The translations under genes and the position numbers were made by a program. Below are positions 27,801 through 36,464 of a stretch of DNA of 64,000 nucleotides, in pieces. The notes below the pieces were generated by a model, which saw nothing but the letters and a program-made list of their open reading frames with translations, had not been told where the DNA came from and ran no database searches. The stretch's first letter is position 1. Each line of letters starts with the position of its first letter. Location: contig NZ_CP072876.1 of assembly GCF_017968845.1 (NCBI RefSeq), forward strand, positions 744,001 to 808,000. The letters are read 5' to 3'. This DNA is from Microbacterium sp. NIBRBAC000506063 (GTDB lineage Bacteria > Actinomycetota > Actinomycetes > Actinomycetales > Microbacteriaceae).

Positions 27801-29392
27801 GGAAGCTCGCCTCCTCGGCCGCGCGCTTGACGTCGGTGCCGTAGCGCATCGGGTCCCAGTCGTCTCCGTAGGGCGGCCGGGGCGAGTCGTGCTTGCGGGA
27901 GCGCCGCATGATGAGCTCCTCGAGCCCGCTCAGCAGCGCGGCGCCGGTCGAGGCCGAGTCGGCCAGCGGCATGTCCTTGAAGGGATTGCGCTCGCTGGAG
28001 GTGTGCGGGAGCCACTTGAGCCAGTCCAGCTCCTGCGCCCAACCCGGCTCGGTCAGCGCGATGGTGACGAGTTCGTTGGGCGCGTGCATCCCGAACAGCT
28101 GCACCGCCAGGCCTCGCAGCGCGTCGCCGGCGAGCGAGGTGGGACCTGCCACGCCGATCGATCCCACGCTCTGCAGCGACTCGAGGATCGGCACGTCGCG
28201 GATCATCTTGTAACGCTCTTCGAGGCGATCGACCCGCTCGACGTACTCGAAGAGCGCATCGGTGTTGTCGGCGCGCGGGAGCGTCGTGCGGGACTCGTCC
28301 TCGCTGACGCCCAGACGCACGGCCAGGAAGTTCCAGTGCTCAGGGCGCCGGGTCCACAGCAGCGGGCCCAGGCGCATCGCCTCGTCGAAGACCACCGCGA
28401 CCGCGGGGACCTCGTTGTGCCGCACCTCGTGCTCGATCGGCTGCGCCTCGTAGAACTTCTCCTCGAGGCGTTCGAACTGCTCCTCGAAGGACTCGATCTC
28501 CTTCTTCAGCCGGGTGCCGATGTGCGTGCGCTGCGAAACGAAGTTGCCCAGCAGCATGAGCGGCGTCATGAAGATGATCATGAGCGAGCGCGGGTTGTCG
28601 AACATGAAGTACATCGCCGCGCCCAGCAGGATGGGGGCGACGAGCATCGGCCAGGGGAAGATCCGCTTGACCTGATCGCGCGGGTAGCGCGGCTCGGAGA
28701 GCTCCTCGCCGCTGTAGCGCTCCTCGACCCGGGGGCTGCGGTTGAACAGCAGCGCTCCACCGCGCTCGAGGACGGGGTCGGTGTCGGCGGAACCGTCGAA
28801 GTCGCTCACGAGCCGAACGACGAGTTCGCTGTCGCCGAGCGTGAAGCTCTGTCCGGGGATCACGCGCAGCCGCTGGACGAGGCCGCCGTCGACGAGGATG
28901 CCGTTGGCGGAGTTGAGGTCGACGACCTCGATGAAGGTGCTCGCGACCTCGATGCGCGCGTGGCGCTTGGAGACGAGCGGGTCGGCGAGCGCGATGTCAT
29001 TGCCGGCATCGCGACCGATCAGGAAGTGCCCGATCGGCAGCGAGAACTCGGCGCCGGCGGCGGGCCCGGCAACGACAGAGATGAGCGCAGCGGGCGCGGC
29101 TGCGGCGGCCGTCGCCCGGCCCCGCGGCCGGCGGGGTGACCTCGGCGAGGAAGCCGGAGCCGATCGGCGCGTCCCCGACGAGCAGATCGGGGTTCAGCAT
29201 GACGGGCTGGTCGCTGGTGGGCGGCGCGACGGCGAGCGTCAGCACCTCGCCGGGCGCGACGGGGATGCTGCGCAGCGGGTCGGCTTCGGCGATCTGGTGC
29301 GCGACGTCCGAGACCGTGGCGGTCGAGTCCGCCATGACAAGCACGTCGGTGAGCGGCGCGGCCGGCCGGCGCAACGACAGTTTGACCCTCAT
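24880..29392 (-). CDS. EssC-type FtsK/SpoIIIE ATPase, motor of the T7SS-like system (frame-broken near N-terminus)
   Basis: About 1,500 residues, the size of Firmicute EssC. Order: an N-terminal beta-grasp or FHA-like domain (DVLVMADSTATVSDVAHQI); an FHA domain (GHFLIGRDAGNDIALADP, SKRHARIEV, DLNSANGILVDG); a pair of membrane helices (LVAPILLGAAMYFMF, LMIIFMTPLMLLGNFV); and three FtsK-type ATPase domains. Walker A motifs are GGTTGAGKSE, GTSGSGKST and GPPMSGKTT. Walker B is intact in domain 1 (VLVIDEFAAL) but degenerate in domain 2 (LLIDGY) and altered in domain 3 (VVVEDV). One net frame shift lies near 29120. Start has GAAGGGAAG. It should power export of the WXG-like proteins encoded downstream. 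Confidence 0.92.
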
Positions 29393-29435
29393 CGTGCTTC
29401 CCTTCTGCGCTCCGCGCGCTCGGACGAGTCCCGGC

Positions 29436-30841
29436 TCACGCCTGCTCCACCGTGAGGCTGCGATCGCCGAAGCGGATCACGTCTCCCCCGCGCAGCTCGG
29501 CCGGCTGACCGCCCACGAGCAGGTGCTCGGCGCCCTGGCGCAGGATCGCGCTCCCGTTGGTCGAGTTCCGGTCGGTGGCCGTGATCCCGCGCCGGGTGAG
29601 CGCGATCGCCAGATGCGTCTTGGACACCGAACGCGTGTCGTCGTCCACCGGCACGAGCTGCGCCGAGCCCTCGCCCGCCGTGGGCGCAGGGGCGCGGCCG
29701 ATCAGTGTGAGACCGCGGATGTCGATGCGCTGCCCCGTGTCGAGGACGATGACGAATCGGATGCCGGGGGCGCTCTCCGCCGGCGTGGACTGCGACGCCG
29801 CGGCTGCGTGCCCTTCGACCGGTCCCTGAGCGTGAGGAACGGCAGGCACGGGTGCGGTCCCTGAGCCTGTCGAAGGGCCCGGGACGGCGGGAGGAGGAGC
29901 ACCGGCATCCGACACTCCGCGGCGCAACGCCGGGGGACGTCCTGGATCATGCCGGAGGGTGCCGGGGCAGCTGCGGTCGCTGCGCCCGCGGGCCCTTCGA
30001 CGGGCTCAGGGACCGCTCGAAGGGCAGGGCCCACGGGAGCTCCGGTCCCGGTCCCGGAGCTCGTCGCAGGGCCCGGGGCGGCAGACGACGCCGTACGGTG
30101 CACACCCAGCACGCCGCCGGACATCCGCGCCCCCGGGACGTATTCGGCGGGGGCGTCGCGGCCTGTCGGGGTCGCCAACGACGGCAGCGGCACCCGCTCC
30201 TGGTGGAGCTCGGCCTTCTGCATCTTGCGCGCGATGCGCATGCGCTTGCGGTCGTAAGGATTCAGGCCGTGACGGATGTCGACGAACCAGGTCCCGGCGA
30301 CCATGTCGAGCCAGCCGCGTCGGCGGTTCTCCGGATCGAACAACGGCGAGAGCGCGATCACCAGGACGGGCCCGATGAGCGGCACGAGGAACGAGGCGTA
30401 GGCCACGAGGTAGCGGACCACGGCGCCGCGCCAGAACTTCGGCCGCTCGAGGGTGCGCACGTTCACCGATCGGATGCCGAAGATCGCCTTTCCGATCGTC
30501 ACGCCCTTGCGACCATGCAGGATGAGCTGCACGACGATGTAAGCGGTCATGAGCACCGAGGAGACGATGTAGGCGACGATGATCCAGACGAGATCGTCGC
30601 GCGCGAACAGTGCCGCGGCATCCGATCCGCCCACGGCGACATCGACCACCGCGGGCACGACCACGAGCAGGGCCGGCAGCAGGAGGATCCCGGCGAACGA
30701 CCACTCCACGAGCGCCGCCAGCGTCCGGCGGCCCAGCGGCGCCGGCACGAGCCCGAGGGCGGCCGCATAGGCAGGGTCGGGACGCCCGTGGGCGTCGAGC
30801 CCCTCGATGACCGGCTTGCCGTCGTCGATCTCCCAGATCAC
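29436..30841 (-). CDS. RDD membrane protein with C-terminal FHA domain (frame-broken, repeat-bearing)
   Basis: About 468 residues. N-terminal RDD domain with three or four membrane helices (LVWIIVAYIVSSVLMTAYIV; RKGVTIGKAIFGIRSVN; YLVAYASFLVPLIGPVLVIA), a Pro/Ala-rich linker holding several genomic repeats (translated [16 protein letters not shown]), then an FHA domain (GLTLIGRAP, SVSKTHLAI, DRNSTNGSAIL). At least one frame break lies in the linker near 29700-29930. GTG start at 30841 overlaps the stop of the upstream gene. The FHA domain should bind a phosphothreonine made by the locus-encoded kinase. Confidence 0.85.
29821..30014. repeat. Cluster of ggtccctgagc...gaagggccc repeats inside the RDD-FHA linker
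   Basis: A full copy at 29856-29880, an inverted copy at 29990-30014 and partial copies around 29821 and 30015 all lie in the coding linker between the RDD and FHA domains. Confidence 0.75.
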
Positions 30842-31565
30842 TCGGTCCCGACCCCTCGGAGTGTGCCGCGTCGAGCAGTGCGAGGTCGTCGCGGGTGACG
30901 AGCCGGCTCGTGATCGCATGCTCGACCAGACGTGCGCGCCGGTTGGTGGCGACCGTGCGCGGGCCGCCCCGCATCCCGGGCACGCCGATCCGGTCGAACT
31001 TGTCGCACACGTTGTCGAGCTTGCGGTTGAAGCGGGTGACGGTCCAGCCGAGCCGGGCGGCGGCGGCCGCAGAGGTCGGGATCTCGCTCATGCCCGCGCC
31101 CTCGCGGCGCAGCACGGGCTCGGCGAGCGCGACGATCAACTGCTTCTGGCTCTCGGTGAGCGGCACGTCGCCGATCGTGGAGTCGCCGCCGGCGTACGAC
31201 TCGCGCAGTGTCTGCCGGAATGTCGGCTCGGAGGCGTGGACCGTGAGCTCATAGGTCGTCGGCCCGGCGCTGAAGACCACGCTCGTGCGCTCGAAGACCA
31301 GCGGCAGGCTCGCACCGGGGGCGAGCCAGGCCTGGACGCCGCCGGAGCCGTCGGTGATCGTCGCGGTCAGGCGAGTGCCGATGTTGGAGAGCCACCACAG
31401 GCCGGCCGTCTCGGTGATCTCCAGGAAGTGCCGGTGCAGGAAGGGGTTGTCATCGATCGCGAGGTCGCCCTCGCGGCCGAGCAGGAATCGCCCGCCCGGC
31501 TCGACGCGGAAGTACTCACCGACGAACTCGACCGTGATGGATCCGGATGCGCGCTGCTCACTCAT
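30839..31565 (-). CDS. FHA domain protein with helix-turn-helix-like C-terminal region (frame-broken at end)
   Basis: About 242 residues. The FHA domain (GRFLLGREGDLAIDDNPFLH, RHFLEI, WWLSNIGTR) is N-terminal. The second half, LTESQKQLIVALAEPVLRRE followed by AAAARLGWTVTRFNRKLDNV, resembles a LuxR-type or winged HTH, so the protein may couple phosphorylation to transcription. Adding one G to the run at 30854-30857 makes the protein end HSEGVGTE with a GTGA overlap onto the next gene. The ATG lies inside the 3' end of the kinase gene (8-bp overlap). It could be the regulator that binds the shared box; that is speculation. Confidence 0.75.
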
Positions 31566-33170
31566 CGAGGCACCCCCGTACCTCTCCCGATGCCCGCCCG
31601 TCATCACGGCGGAGGATCACGTCGATGCACGTCTGGCCGCCCGCCGCCGGCACGGTCACGGTCGGCTCCGTGACGCGCTCCACCTCGCCGAGACCGGACA
31701 GCTCGACCACCTGGACGATGTAGCTGTCGCCTTCCTCGGGTCGCGGGTTCTCCCAGGTGAAGGTGACCTCGTCGCCGCTGCGGATGCCGATGGGCTCGCT
31801 CACGCGCGGCACGGCGTCCGCCACGACCTCCTGCGGGCGCTCGGTCGCGCTCGGCGACGCCTGCGGCGCGGGCGCCTCGCCGAGCAGGTTCGCGACGAGG
31901 ATCACAGCGCCGATGACGACGACACCGGCGGCGATGCCCAGCACGGCCCACAGCGTCCGGCGTCCGGAGTGTGCGGGAACGGATGCCGCGGGGGCGGCCG
32001 GAGCGGGGGCGGACGGCGGGGCCGTGGCGGCATCCGGGGCGACCACGTGCGGACCGCGCAGGATCGTGCGGTCCTCGGCAGGAGCCGCCGGCACGGACGA
32101 GCGGGCGTCGCGGCGGATCGTCTGCTCGACCACGTCCTCCGCCGTCGGCGGGGAGGCGAAAGCGGGTCCGGTCGGCGACGGCGCCGGGCCCTTGCGCTCG
32201 GTCGTCGCGGACGGGCGGGTGTGGCCCTCGTCGGGCGTGATGCTGACGACCTCGCGCACGCGGGTGAGCCCGTCGCCGTCATCCCCGTCGTCATGGATCT
32301 CGGGGTGCTCGTCGACGATATCGATCGGGGTGACCGAGTGGGCCAGCTCGATCTGCACCTTCTGCAGCGCCCGGGCGAAGGCCACGGCGCTCGGGTAGCG
32401 GTCGTCGGGGTTCTTGGCCATCGCCCGCTCGAGCACGGCCTGCAGGCTCGGCGGGGAGTCGGCGCGGCCCAGCTGCGGGATCGGCGCCCGCTCGATGCGC
32501 TCGATGAGGTCGGCGCTCGTGTTGCGCTCACCCGGACGCTCGAACGGCGAGCGGCCCGAGAGCAGCGTGTACACGGTCGCGCCGAGCGCGTAGACGTCCG
32601 AGCGCGTGCCGCTCGTGGGCGGATCGGCGAAGGACTCCGGCGGCGACCACGGGATCGACATCCCCGCGGCCTCGCTCACGGCACCGGTCGTCGACGCGAT
32701 GCCGAAGTCGGTGAGCGCGGGCCGGTTGTACTCGGTGACGAGGATGTTGGCTGGCTTGATGTCGCGGTGCAGGATGCCGCCGCGGTGGGCGGTCTCGACG
32801 GCGCCGGCGACCTGCACGCCCACCCGGAGCGCCTCGGCGACCGAGAAGGGCTCCTTGCGCGAGCGCACCTGCAGGTTCGGGCGCGGGCAGTACTCCATCA
32901 CCAGATAGGGGCGGCCGTCGCCGGCCACACCGGCCTGGTAGATCGTCACGATCGCCGGATGCGTCGACAGCATCGCCATGACATTGGCCTCGTCGGCGAA
33001 CTCCTGCGCGGAGGCGGTCGTGATCCGATCCGCCAGCAGGACCTTCACCGCGACCTTGCGCCGCGGCATCTCCTGCTCGTACAGGAACACGTCCGCGAAA
33101 CCGCCCGTGCCCAGCGCCTGGACGTACTGGAAGCCGGGAAGCTCCGGGGGCGGAGAGGGGGTCTGCTCAC
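31558..33170 (-). CDS. Membrane Ser/Thr protein kinase with extracellular FN3-like domain
   Basis: About 537 residues. The Hanks-type kinase domain has the Gly loop LGTGGFADVF, VAVKVL (catalytic Lys), HRDIKPANILV, DFGIAS and SDVYALGATVYTLLSGRSPF. A long linker leads to one membrane helix (LWAVLGIAAGVVVIGAVILV, about residue 420) and an outside domain (GDEVTFTWENPRPEEGDSYI) with FN3 character instead of PASTA repeats. The GTG start at 33170 overlaps the upstream stop; a G5 run at 33155-33159 must be G6 to join it to the kinase. It probably phosphorylates proteins read by the FHA domains encoded beside it. Confidence 0.9.
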
Positions 33171-34492
33171 AGCAGCCCCTCGAAGGCGACCGTGACGCCG
33201 TCGCCGAGGTCGATCACGTCGCCGCCCAGGACGAGCGTCTGCTCGCCGGGGTGCAGCCGCACAGGGTCGGCGCCCGGACGCAGCAGCGTCGATCCGTTGG
33301 TCGTGTGCAGGTCGATCACGACCACCGTGTCGCCCTCCGGCCGGATCTCGAGGTGGTTGCGCGAGATGTCCTGCTGCGGGCTCTCGACCGCCACCAGATG
33401 CGGGAGGTCCGTGCCGCTGGCCCGTGTCGAGCGCGGGCGGCGTCCGATGATCACGGTCCGATCGAGAGTGACCTCCTGGCCCGTGGACAGTCGGATGCGG
33501 GCGCTCGCGGCGACCGGCAGCACGGCCGTGGGCGCGTCGCCTGTCGCCGGCGGGGCGCTCTTGCGCAGACGGCGCGCCTCGTCGAGCGAGATCGTCGCTC
33601 CGTCGTGGTCGCCCTCCGCGGGCAGCGGTGGGGCCGGAGGCGCGACGGGCGCCGGCGGGGTCACCGCCTTCGGCGAGTGCACCGTGTCGGCGAAGAGCTG
33701 GTCGAAGATGTCGACGGCGTCCTCGGGCTCGTCGCCGTCTTCCGTCTCGCCCTCTCCGTCGCCGGGGAGCACGGTCTCTGTCGGGATGAGGGTCACCTCG
33801 CTGATCGGCGCGGGCTCCTCGTCGGCGGGCAGCTCGATGGCCTCGGTCGGGGCGAGGGCGTCCCCGACGGGGGTCTCCTCGGCGGGGTCTCCTCGGCGGG
33901 GTCTCGGGCCCTTCGACGAGCTCAGGGACCGAGGGTGTGTGGTCAGGGACCGAAGGGCGGGCTCAGGGGCTGCCGGAGTCGGCTCAGGAACCACCGACCG
34001 ATCCGTGCCCTTCGACGAGCTCAGGGACCGGTCGAAGGGCCCGGCGCCTGCGGCATCCGCCGGCACCTCGAACACGACCGAGGAGGCCCGCACCACACCG
34101 CCGAGCAGCGGCAGCGGCTCCGCGGCATCCGATCCGCTCACCGAGAGCGTGACCTGCGTGGCATCGGCGACGTACCGCTCGCTCCAGGTCGTGACGTTCT
34201 CGCCCGTGACGCGCTCGGTGGCACCGGCCGCGTCGGCGTGGGCCTCCAGCGGCCCGCGCACCGCGATCCGCACGCCGCCGCCGTCGGCCAGTGCCGCCGC
34301 GAACGGCGGGATCGAGGTGAACGACGCCCCGCCGCTGCCGACGAGGGTGTCGACGATCCCCGCGAGCCCGGATCCGGACTGCAGTCGCTCCCACAGCGAG
34401 TGCACGAGAGATGCGGGCGTGTCGGGTGCCACCAGGAGCGCGGCCTCGGCCGTGACGAGAAGATGCCAGTCTCCTGCTCGGTAGTGCGCCAT
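33167..34492 (-). CDS. FHA domain protein of the T7SS-like locus
   Basis: 441 residues, intact. The N-terminal 170 residues form an unknown alpha/beta domain (GDWHLLVTAEAALLVAPDTP); a long acidic/Pro-rich linker follows, containing repeat-derived sequence (PFDRSLSSSKGT, HPRSLSSSKGP); the C-terminal 110 residues are an FHA domain (RTVIIGRRP, DISRNHLEI, DLHTTNGSTLL). No membrane segment. Its ATG shares bases with the stop of the phosphatase gene. Likely a phosphothreonine-binding adaptor between kinase and export machine. Confidence 0.85.
   Translation of the reverse strand: MAHYRAGDWHLLVTAEAALLVAPDTPASLVHSLWERLQSGSGLAGIVDTLVGSGGASFTSIPPFAAALADGGGVRIAVRGPLEAHADAAGATERVTGENVTTWSERYVADATQVTLSVSGSDAAEPLPLLGGVVRASSVVFEVPADAAGAGPFDRSLSSSKGTDRSVVPEPTPAAPEPALRSLTTHPRSLSSSKGPRPRRGDPAEETPVGDALAPTEAIELPADEEPAPISEVTLIPTETVLPGDGEGETEDGDEPEDAVDIFDQLFADTVHSPKAVTPPAPVAPPAPPLPAEGDHDGATISLDEARRLRKSAPPATGDAPTAVLPVAASARIRLSTGQEVTLDRTVIIGRRPRSTRASGTDLPHLVAVESPQQDISRNHLEIRPEGDTVVVIDLHTTNGSTLLRPGADPVRLHPGEQTLVLGGDVIDLGDGVTVAFEGLL
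33906..34042. repeat. Two dispersed repeats inside the FHA gene linker
   Basis: gggcccttcgacgagctcagggacc stands at 33906-33930 and a second copy at 34006-34029, the latter followed by an inverted half-copy to 34042. Both are read in frame as part of the linker. Confidence 0.75.
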
Positions 34493-35301
34493 CAGTGCGC
34501 CTCCTCTGCTGCGCGCGGACGCGTGTCCGCATCGATGTCGTCGTCGGTCTCGATCGGATGCCCGGGCCGCGATGCCACGGCGACGGCGTCGACGACCACG
34601 GCCGTGATGTTGTCCCGACCGCCGGCGGTGACCGCCGCGTCGACGAGCATCTCGGCGGCCCTCTGCGGGTCGGTGTGCACGAAGAGGATCTCACGGATCG
34701 CGGCATCCGAAAGCTCCGAGGACAGACCGTCCGAGCATACGAGCATGCGATCGCCGCGTTCCGCGGGGAAGAGCCAGTAGTCGGCCTCACCGCTGCTGCC
34801 CGCGCCGATCGCCCGGGTGATGATGTTGCGTCGCCGGTCGACGGCGGCCTCCAGCGGACTGAGCTCCCCCGCCTCGACGAGCTCCTGCACGACGGAGTGG
34901 TCGACGGTGATCTGCTCCAGCTGCCCGGCAGCGAGTCGGTAGGTGCGGGAGTCGCCGATGTTCAGGGCGAGCCAGTAGCCCGTGCCGTCGACCGCGGCGA
35001 GCACGACGCCGCTGAGCGTGGTCCCCGCCCGGCCGCCGCCGGAGTCGGCCAGGCGGTCGACGGCGTCGCGCGCGCGGGTGAGCGCGCCGCGCACGTCGTC
35101 GAGCACGATCGAGGCGCGTCCGGCGAAGCCGGCGAACTCGGCGATCACGGCGGCGCTGGCGAGGTCGCCCGCATCGTGGCCGCCCATGCCGTCGGCGACG
35201 AGGAACACGGGCGAGGAGGCCACATGGGCGTCCTCGTTGAGGGTGCGCCGACGACCCGAGTGCGTCGCCGCACCCGTCTCGACGATGAGCGCACGGGTCA
35301 T
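34492..35301 (-). CDS. PP2C-family Ser/Thr phosphatase
   Basis: 269 residues, soluble. PP2C metal and catalytic motifs are complete: NEDAHVAS, FLVADGMGGHDAGDLAS, NIGDSRTYRL, LVCSDGLSSELSD and GGRDNITAVVV. No membrane helix. It removes phosphates placed by the kinase encoded two genes downstream, giving a reversible switch. ATG overlaps the stop of the RDD-FHA gene (ATGA). Confidence 0.93.
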   Translation of the reverse strand: MTRALIVETGAATHSGRRRTLNEDAHVASSPVFLVADGMGGHDAGDLASAAVIAEFAGFAGRASIVLDDVRGALTRARDAVDRLADSGGGRAGTTLSGVVLAAVDGTGYWLALNIGDSRTYRLAAGQLEQITVDHSVVQELVEAGELSPLEAAVDRRRNIITRAIGAGSSGEADYWLFPAERGDRMLVCSDGLSSELSDAAIREILFVHTDPQRAAEMLVDAAVTAGGRDNITAVVVDAVAVASRPGHPIETDDDIDADTRPRAAEEAH

Positions 35302-36464
35302 GCGTAGCCGCCGATCGTGACGATCCGGTCGCCGATCTCGATCGCGTCGCCCAGACGGATGCGGATCTTCTCCCCGGGCGGGCAGACGATGCGCTCACCA
35401 CCGCGGACCACGGTCATGCCGTTGGTCGAGTGCCGGTCCATGACCCAGCCTCCCGACGGCTCCGCGGCCGCCTCGAAATGAGTCTTCGAGAGCGAGAGCG
35501 TCTCGTCTCGCACGGAGACGAGCGCGGCGCCCTCCTCCGCGGCGGGGTTGCGCCCGAAGACCGTACGGCGCGAGACCTCGACGCGGGTGCCGTCGTCCCA
35601 GGTGAAGACGAGACGGTGACCGGGAACGCTGATGCGCGTCGCCTCGATGTCGTCATCGTCCTGCACGAGGGCGGGCTCGGGCTGGACCGGCCCCTGACCT
35701 GCGTCCGGCCCCTGAGCCGCACCCGGTCCCTGAGCCGAGGAGGGCGGCGGCGTGTCCTGCGTGACGCCGGGGACGAAGGCGATGAGCCCCTCTTCGGCGG
35801 GCGGCGCCGGAGGTGTCGGCGTGCGGGGCGGAGCGACGACCGTCTCCTCCGGGAGCGGTGCAGCGGGACCGGGCGGCGACGGAGGCGGCAGAGGCGCGCC
35901 CGACGGCGGAGGCGGCAGCGGCGCACCGGGGGCCGTGGGCGCCGGCGGCGCCATCGACGGGAGAGGCGGGGGCGCGGGCGCGACCTGCGGCACCCCGGTA
36001 TCCGGAGCCTGCGCCGCGGGGACGGCCTCGAGCATCAGCGCATCCCCGGCCTTGTCATGCCACCCCTGGAAGCGGCCCGTGCCGTCGAAGAGCGGAGTGA
36101 AGTAGCCGACGATGATGTTGGCGGCCAGGCCGAAGACGAGATTGCGCAGCAGCGCCCGCCAGAACCCGATGGGCGCGCCGTCGACGGTGCGCGCGAGACG
36201 GATGCGCTGGGCGCGCATGCCGATCGAGCCCTTGCCGCCCTGCATCGCCGTGTAGGTGAGCAGCCAGCCCACCATCACGAGCCAGACGAGCAGCCCCGCA
36301 ACGGGTCCGACGCGGAGGACCTCCTCCGGCGTCCGCCCCGAGACGACGAAGACCATCACGACGGCGAGGACGATGCCGATCCCGGCGGCGATGAGGGCGT
36401 CGATGACGTAGGCCACGACGCGGCGGGAGATCGGCGCGACCCTGCCGAAGGGAAGTGTCGTCAT
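35298..36464 (-). CDS. RDD membrane protein with C-terminal FHA domain
   Basis: 388 residues, intact. RDD domain at 1-145 (VVAYVIDALIAAGIGIVLAV, GGKGSIGMRAQRIRL, LRNLVFGLAANIIVGYF) with about three helices, a Pro-rich linker (residues 160-270), then an FHA domain (SRRTVFGRNPAAEEGAAL, LSKTHFEA, DRHSTNGMTVV). It is a paralogue of the protein at 29436-30841. The start overlaps the upstream stop (ATGA). Probably a membrane docking site for phosphorylated partners of the secretion apparatus. Confidence 0.88.
   Translation of the reverse strand: MTTLPFGRVAPISRRVVAYVIDALIAAGIGIVLAVVMVFVVSGRTPEEVLRVGPVAGLLVWLVMVGWLLTYTAMQGGKGSIGMRAQRIRLARTVDGAPIGFWRALLRNLVFGLAANIIVGYFTPLFDGTGRFQGWHDKAGDALMLEAVPAAQAPDTGVPQVAPAPPPLPSMAPPAPTAPGAPLPPPPSGAPLPPPSPPGPAAPLPEETVVAPPRTPTPPAPPAEEGLIAFVPGVTQDTPPPSSAQGPGAAQGPDAGQGPVQPEPALVQDDDDIEATRISVPGHRLVFTWDDGTRVEVSRRTVFGRNPAAEEGAALVSVRDETLSLSKTHFEAAAEPSGGWVMDRHSTNGMTVVRGGERIVCPPGEKIRIRLGDAIEIGDRIVTIGGYA

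Noticed and set aside
24655-29139. A 1,494-codon open frame on the plus strand opposite the EssC-like gene
   Set aside because: Its composition (Arg/Ala/His-rich, no motif) is that of an antisense shadow in high-GC DNA; the minus strand has complete Walker motifs.
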